Shown piece by piece: positions 42,049-44,788 of a stretch of 44,788 nt of DNA (its first letter is position 1; each line of letters begins with the position of its first letter). Under the pieces are notes generated by a model, which was given only the letters and a program-made list of their open reading frames with translations, was not told the origin of the DNA and searched no databases. The translations under genes were made by a program, and so were the position numbers. Source of the DNA: Vitreoscilla sp. (GTDB lineage: Bacteria; Pseudomonadota; Gammaproteobacteria; Burkholderiales; Neisseriaceae); contig JASLFS010000044.1 of NCBI GenBank assembly GCA_030150505.1, positions 1 through 44,788 on the forward strand, in the 5' to 3' direction.

Positions 42049-43044
42049 TTACTTTCTCTTTAAAATATACCGACGAACAGCCGCATTATGCTCATCTAAT
42101 GTATGGCTAAACTGACTCAAACCAGTACTATCCATTCTTGAAACAAAATACAAATACTTTTCATTCGATGGATGACCTGCAGCCTCCAAAGCAGCCTTAC
42201 TTGGTAAGGAGATTGGAGTTGGTGTTAACCCAGCACGAGTATATGTATTATACGGCGTATCTCGGCGTAAATCAGCTCGGCGTATTTTACCTTTATAAGC
42301 ATTACCCATACCATAAATAACTGTTGGGTCCGTTTGCAATCGCATTCCAATATTCAAACGATTCACAAAAACAGCAGCCACATGCGCCCGATCATTCTCA
42401 TGAGCCGTTTCTTTTTCAATAATACTCGCCATCGTTAAAAGCTCATAAGGATTCGCATAAGGTAAATCTTCTTGTCGCTCTTCCCAAGCAATGGCCAACT
42501 CTTTTTTCATTTTTTGATAAGCAACACGATAAATAGCCAAATCACTACTACCTGCATCAACATCATAGCTATCAGGGAAAAACAAACCTTCGGCTTGAGT
42601 GTATGGCGAATCTGAATCAATATTCTTTAATAACTCTGCATCAGACCACGATTTAGTATCATGCTGTAAATCAGCTTTATTATTCACAATCCGGCGCATC
42701 ATGCTAAAAGTTGCCCCCTCAGGAATACGAATCGTTACCGTATCAGGACTAGCCCCTTGCAACCGTCTCAAAATCTGCCACATTGATACCTTTTTAGGTA
42801 AGCGATAATTTCCAGTATGTAATTTATTTTGTATGCCTAAAATATAAGCTGCTGCTACAAACAACTCTCGATTATAAATAACGTCATCTTGTGAAAGCAT
42901 CCGACTCACTTGAGAAACACCCTGTCCAGACTCTACTTTCAATCGATATCGCACATCATTATTTTTAGGAACAAATACCAACATTATTGCCGATAAAATT
43001 GCTAATGAAAATACAGCCGCAATAATTAATAAATTCTTTTTCAT
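42049..43044 (-). CDS. mltG: Endolytic murein transglycosylase MltG
   Basis: Cuts nascent glycan strands in the inner membrane. ATG 43044 is preferred (331 residues, beginning MKKNLLIIAAVF) over a TTG at 43068; neither has a strong ribosome binding site. One membrane helix (about 3-25), a LysM-like subdomain (about 35-90; VESGQGVSQVSRML) and the YceG catalytic domain with LTMASIIEKETAHEND (catalytic Glu), AAVFVNRLNIGMRLQTDPTVIYG and YNTYTRAGLTPTPISLP. First gene of a minus-strand operon with tmk, holB, pilZ, tatD and the MBL gene. Confidence 0.94.
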   Translation of the reverse strand: MKKNLLIIAAVFSLAILSAIMLVFVPKNNDVRYRLKVESGQGVSQVSRMLSQDDVIYNRELFVAAAYILGIQNKLHTGNYRLPKKVSMWQILRRLQGASPDTVTIRIPEGATFSMMRRIVNNKADLQHDTKSWSDAELLKNIDSDSPYTQAEGLFFPDSYDVDAGSSDLAIYRVAYQKMKKELAIAWEERQEDLPYANPYELLTMASIIEKETAHENDRAHVAAVFVNRLNIGMRLQTDPTVIYGMGNAYKGKIRRADLRRDTPYNTYTRAGLTPTPISLPSKAALEAAGHPSNEKYLYFVSRMDSTGLSQFSHTLDEHNAAVRRYILKRK

Positions 43045-43123
43045 TTTACAAAACACAACCTTAGCCAATCAATATTGCCAGCAAGTATAGAATCCTTTAG
43101 CACTTGATGCTACTCTTAAGTTA

Positions 43124-43129
43124 TATAAT
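43124..43129 (+). promoter_or_regulatory. Consensus -10 box ahead of msrB
   Basis: An exact TATAAT. The -35 region is poor (CACTTG at 17 bases), so strength is uncertain. Transcription would start about 20 bases before the msrB ATG. Confidence 0.4.
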
Positions 43130-43157
43130 AAAAAAGAAAATATCGTAGAAAGAAAAT

Positions 43158-43563
43158 ATGTCAAAAAAAAACCTACAAAACAGAACAAGAATGGCAAAAT
43201 ATTTTACCTTCTGATGTTTACTATGTTACTAGGCAAGCTGGAACAGAAAGGCCTTATACAGGCCAATACAACCATTTTTTTGAACATGGGGATTATCACT
43301 GCGTCTGCTGCAATCAATTACTTTTCAAACATACCAGCAAATTTGATAGCCATTGTGGATGGCCTGCATTTTTTGAAGAAGCAGAAACAAATGCAACTTA
43401 TAGAATCAGAGATACCAGTCATGGCATGATTCGAGACGAGGTAAGATGCCAACAATGTGACGCACATCTAGGTCATGTGTTCCCCGATGGCCCAACACCA
43501 ACTTACGAGCGTTACTGCATCAATTCCTTAGCAATGACATTCATTCCTGAACAAAACAAATAA
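43158..43563 (+). pseudogene. msrB: Peptide methionine-R-sulfoxide reductase, frameshifted at an A9 tract
   Basis: Reduces methionine-R-sulfoxide in proteins. ATG 43158 with AGAAAG upstream opens a frame that stops after 18 codons. From the A-run at 43163-43171 a second frame continues unbroken to TAA 43561-43563 and encodes a full MsrB body. It contains TYKTEQEWQ, SDVYYVTRQAGTERPYTG, zinc pairs CVCC and CQQC, SHCGWPAFFE and the catalytic Cys in RYCINSLAM. No ATG, GTG or TTG exists in that second frame upstream. Nine As are present; eight would give one intact protein of about 134 residues. Cause: real mutation, phase variation, polymerase slippage or a sequencing error. Confidence 0.88.
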
Positions 43564-43668
43564 CAACAATCTATTGCTTTATATCACTATTCAGGTATGA
43601 TTCACCCTAATATATAGTTATCAATAAATTTCATCATCAATTTATTAACTGTATCTTTCTATATTCGT

Positions 43669-43744
<76 letters not shown>

Positions 43745-43792
43745 GTAAAATCAAATACTTATCTAAAACCACTAGCACTGAAAATTAGACTC

Positions 43793-43814
43793 ATATTAGA
43801 ACATGTTCTAATAT
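43793..43814. repeat. Perfect 22-bp palindrome next to tRNA-Ala
   Basis: The half-site ATATTAGAACA is followed directly by its exact reverse complement, without a loop. The core GAACATGTTC resembles a dimeric repressor or LexA-like operator, or an integrase arm site. It lies 49 bases after the tRNA and 30 bases beyond the integrase stop. Confidence 0.7.
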
Positions 43815-43829
43815 AAATGCAAATGGCTC

Positions 43830-43842
43830 TCCTAAATTAGGA
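43830..43842. repeat. 13-bp inverted repeat beside the integrase stop
   Basis: TCCTAA-A-TTAGGA, one base away from the integrase stop codon. It is too short and AT-rich for an efficient terminator. Confidence 0.5.
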
Positions 43843-43843
43843 T

Positions 43844-44788
43844 TTATTTGGGTATTTCAAGCTGTATTTCACTGGTTGGCGTATCCTTATCTTTAATATA
43901 CCCACTAGTCGTCTTAAGCTGAGAATGTGCGGCAGCAATACTGATTTGTTCAAGCTTAAAGCCCTTTTTAACTGCATCTGTTATCGCCTTTGGCCTTAAA
44001 TCTTTAAGTGTATAACCAACAACTCCAACCCTTGCACACGCCCTATCCCAAGCACTTCTTAAGCCACTAGCTGTAAAAACATCACCTTTCAAAGTGTGGA
44101 TAACATATTCACTCACTTTTTCATATTGATGAACCAGCCTATCCAATACAAGCTTAATTTCATCATTGATGGGAATTAAAACATCTACTTTTGAGCTACT
44201 TGCTGTTTTAGTCGGCTTGAAGTAAATATACCCATCCTTAATCTGTGACCATTTTAACAAGCGAATTTCAGTTGTTCTTTGTGCTGTCAAATAACACAAA
44301 TCAACGAAAGCCAGTATCATTTGCCCTGATGGTGTTTCATTTCCATTCACATCAACCAAAATAGCACTTCGAATTTTTAAAAAGTCCGCATTACTTAAAT
44401 ATGCATCCCTTTTTTTGGGTACATCTACCGTGATATTTTCAACTGGATTAAATTGGCAAAACCCTTTACGACATGCATATTTAAAAAAATCGTTTAAGTA
44501 TGTCCGATATACTTGCGCCATCCTTGGTGTATCTTCTTTTGAATCTAAAAACTGACCTATATGTTTTGGCAGCACGTCCGACACATCAAACTCATAAAAG
44601 ACTTCTCGAATTTTTTTGTTAATCAAACCGATGTCGTTATTTCTTGCATTGAACATTTTCAATTGATTAATGTCTAATGGCTTGCTCTTCTCTCTCCGTT
44701 TTAACTGATATTGCAAAAAGCTCTCCATATGCTCAGGCATATCACCTGAATCAAATTTTTTAAAATTACTGGATAGTATTTCTTCTGC
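43844..44788 (-). CDS. int: Tyrosine recombinase/phage-type integrase (5' end outside window)
   Basis: Site-specific recombinase. An ATG at 44740 would give 298 residues, but the frame stays open to the window edge (16 more codons), so the true start is probably outside. Numbered from that ATG: N-terminal SAM-like core-binding domain about 1-105, catalytic domain about 115-298. Catalytic residues: Arg155 in TAQRTTEIRLL, Lys178 in PTKTASS, Arg249 in LKDLRPKAITD, His272 in AAHSQLKTTSGYI and Tyr281. The box II motif is KxxR instead of HxxR. The gene points toward tRNA-Ala, its likely target. Confidence 0.88.
   Translation of the reverse strand, partial: AEEILSSNFKKFDSGDMPEHMESFLQYQLKRREKSKPLDINQLKMFNARNNDIGLINKKIREVFYEFDVSDVLPKHIGQFLDSKEDTPRMAQVYRTYLNDFFKYACRKGFCQFNPVENITVDVPKKRDAYLSNADFLKIRSAILVDVNGNETPSGQMILAFVDLCYLTAQRTTEIRLLKWSQIKDGYIYFKPTKTASSSKVDVLIPINDEIKLVLDRLVHQYEKVSEYVIHTLKGDVFTASGLRSAWDRACARVGVVGYTLKDLRPKAITDAVKKGFKLEQISIAAAHSQLKTTSGYIKDKDTPTSEIQLEIPK

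Larger units (their letters stand above)
43745..44788. mobile_element. Left end of an integrated element (extends beyond window)
   Basis: The segment after tRNA-Ala holds two perfect palindromes and a tyrosine integrase. The arrangement tRNA-palindrome-integrase is typical of prophages and genomic islands. Only the first kilobase is visible, so prophage, ICE or island cannot be told apart. Confidence 0.55.

Noticed and set aside
43214..43429. 71-codon open frame over msrB
   Set aside because: It lies out of frame with the MsrB body, which shows all motifs in another frame; this frame has no ribosome binding site and no recognisable domain.

Overview
The window is an AT-rich chromosomal segment from a member of the Neisseriaceae (Betaproteobacteria). 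Three things point there. First, the gene neighbourhoods match Neisseria: ponA divergent from pilMNOPQ-aroK-aroB, mltG-tmk-holB-pilZ-tatD, phoH-ybeY-corC-lnt, and a patA/patB/ape1-type peptidoglycan O-acetylation cluster. Second, the PBP1A sequence is strongly Neisseria-like. Third, there are exact 12-mers AGGCTGCCTGAA, the DNA-uptake-sequence dialect described from Simonsiella. The low GC suggests the Simonsiella/Alysiella/Kingella/Snodgrassella part of the family; the genus cannot be fixed from the sequence alone.

Layout, left to right. 1-3.2 kb: peptidoglycan O-acetylation and de-O-acetylation (MBOAT acyltransferase cut by the window edge, two SGNH proteins). 3.3-6.4 kb: cobalamin riboswitch, btuB, btuF. 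6.4-7.3 kb: ZapB-like protein, zapA, 6S RNA. 7.4-9.8 kb: rplM-rpsI, argC, erpA. 9.9-19.2 kb: ponA (minus strand) and, divergently, the type IV pilus assembly operon pilMNOPQ followed by aroK-aroB. 19.3-22 kb: a PatZ-type protein acetyltransferase. 22.1-24 kb: rpsP-rimM-trmD-rplS. 24.1-30.4 kb: ppk2, a cold-shock/DUF1294 protein, a pabB-pabC fusion, a 3-hydroxyisobutyryl-CoA hydrolase-like gene, and thyA-folA. 30.7-36.1 kb: phoH-ybeY-corC-lnt and an acyltransferase-like gene. 36.3-38.4 kb: rpoH, a DUF606 membrane protein, a SIMPL protein. 38.5-43 kb: a tightly packed minus-strand operon mltG-tmk-holB-pilZ-tatD-MBL hydrolase. 43.1-44.8 kb: a frameshifted msrB, tRNA-Ala(GGC), and a tyrosine integrase running off the right edge, which looks like the left end of an integrated element.

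Most of the window is conserved housekeeping sequence. The observations most worth a second look are: (i) a perfect rho-independent terminator hairpin whose stem contains the aroK start region, directly after pilQ; (ii) msrB broken only by an A9 tract where A8 would restore the frame; (iii) a perfect 22-bp palindrome between tRNA-Ala and the integrase; (iv) mutually exclusive hairpins downstream of the cobalamin aptamer; and (v) a DUS inverted repeat downstream of aroB. I did not see a clear multi-gene novel system. All functional calls come from reading motifs and from family knowledge; no database search was run.
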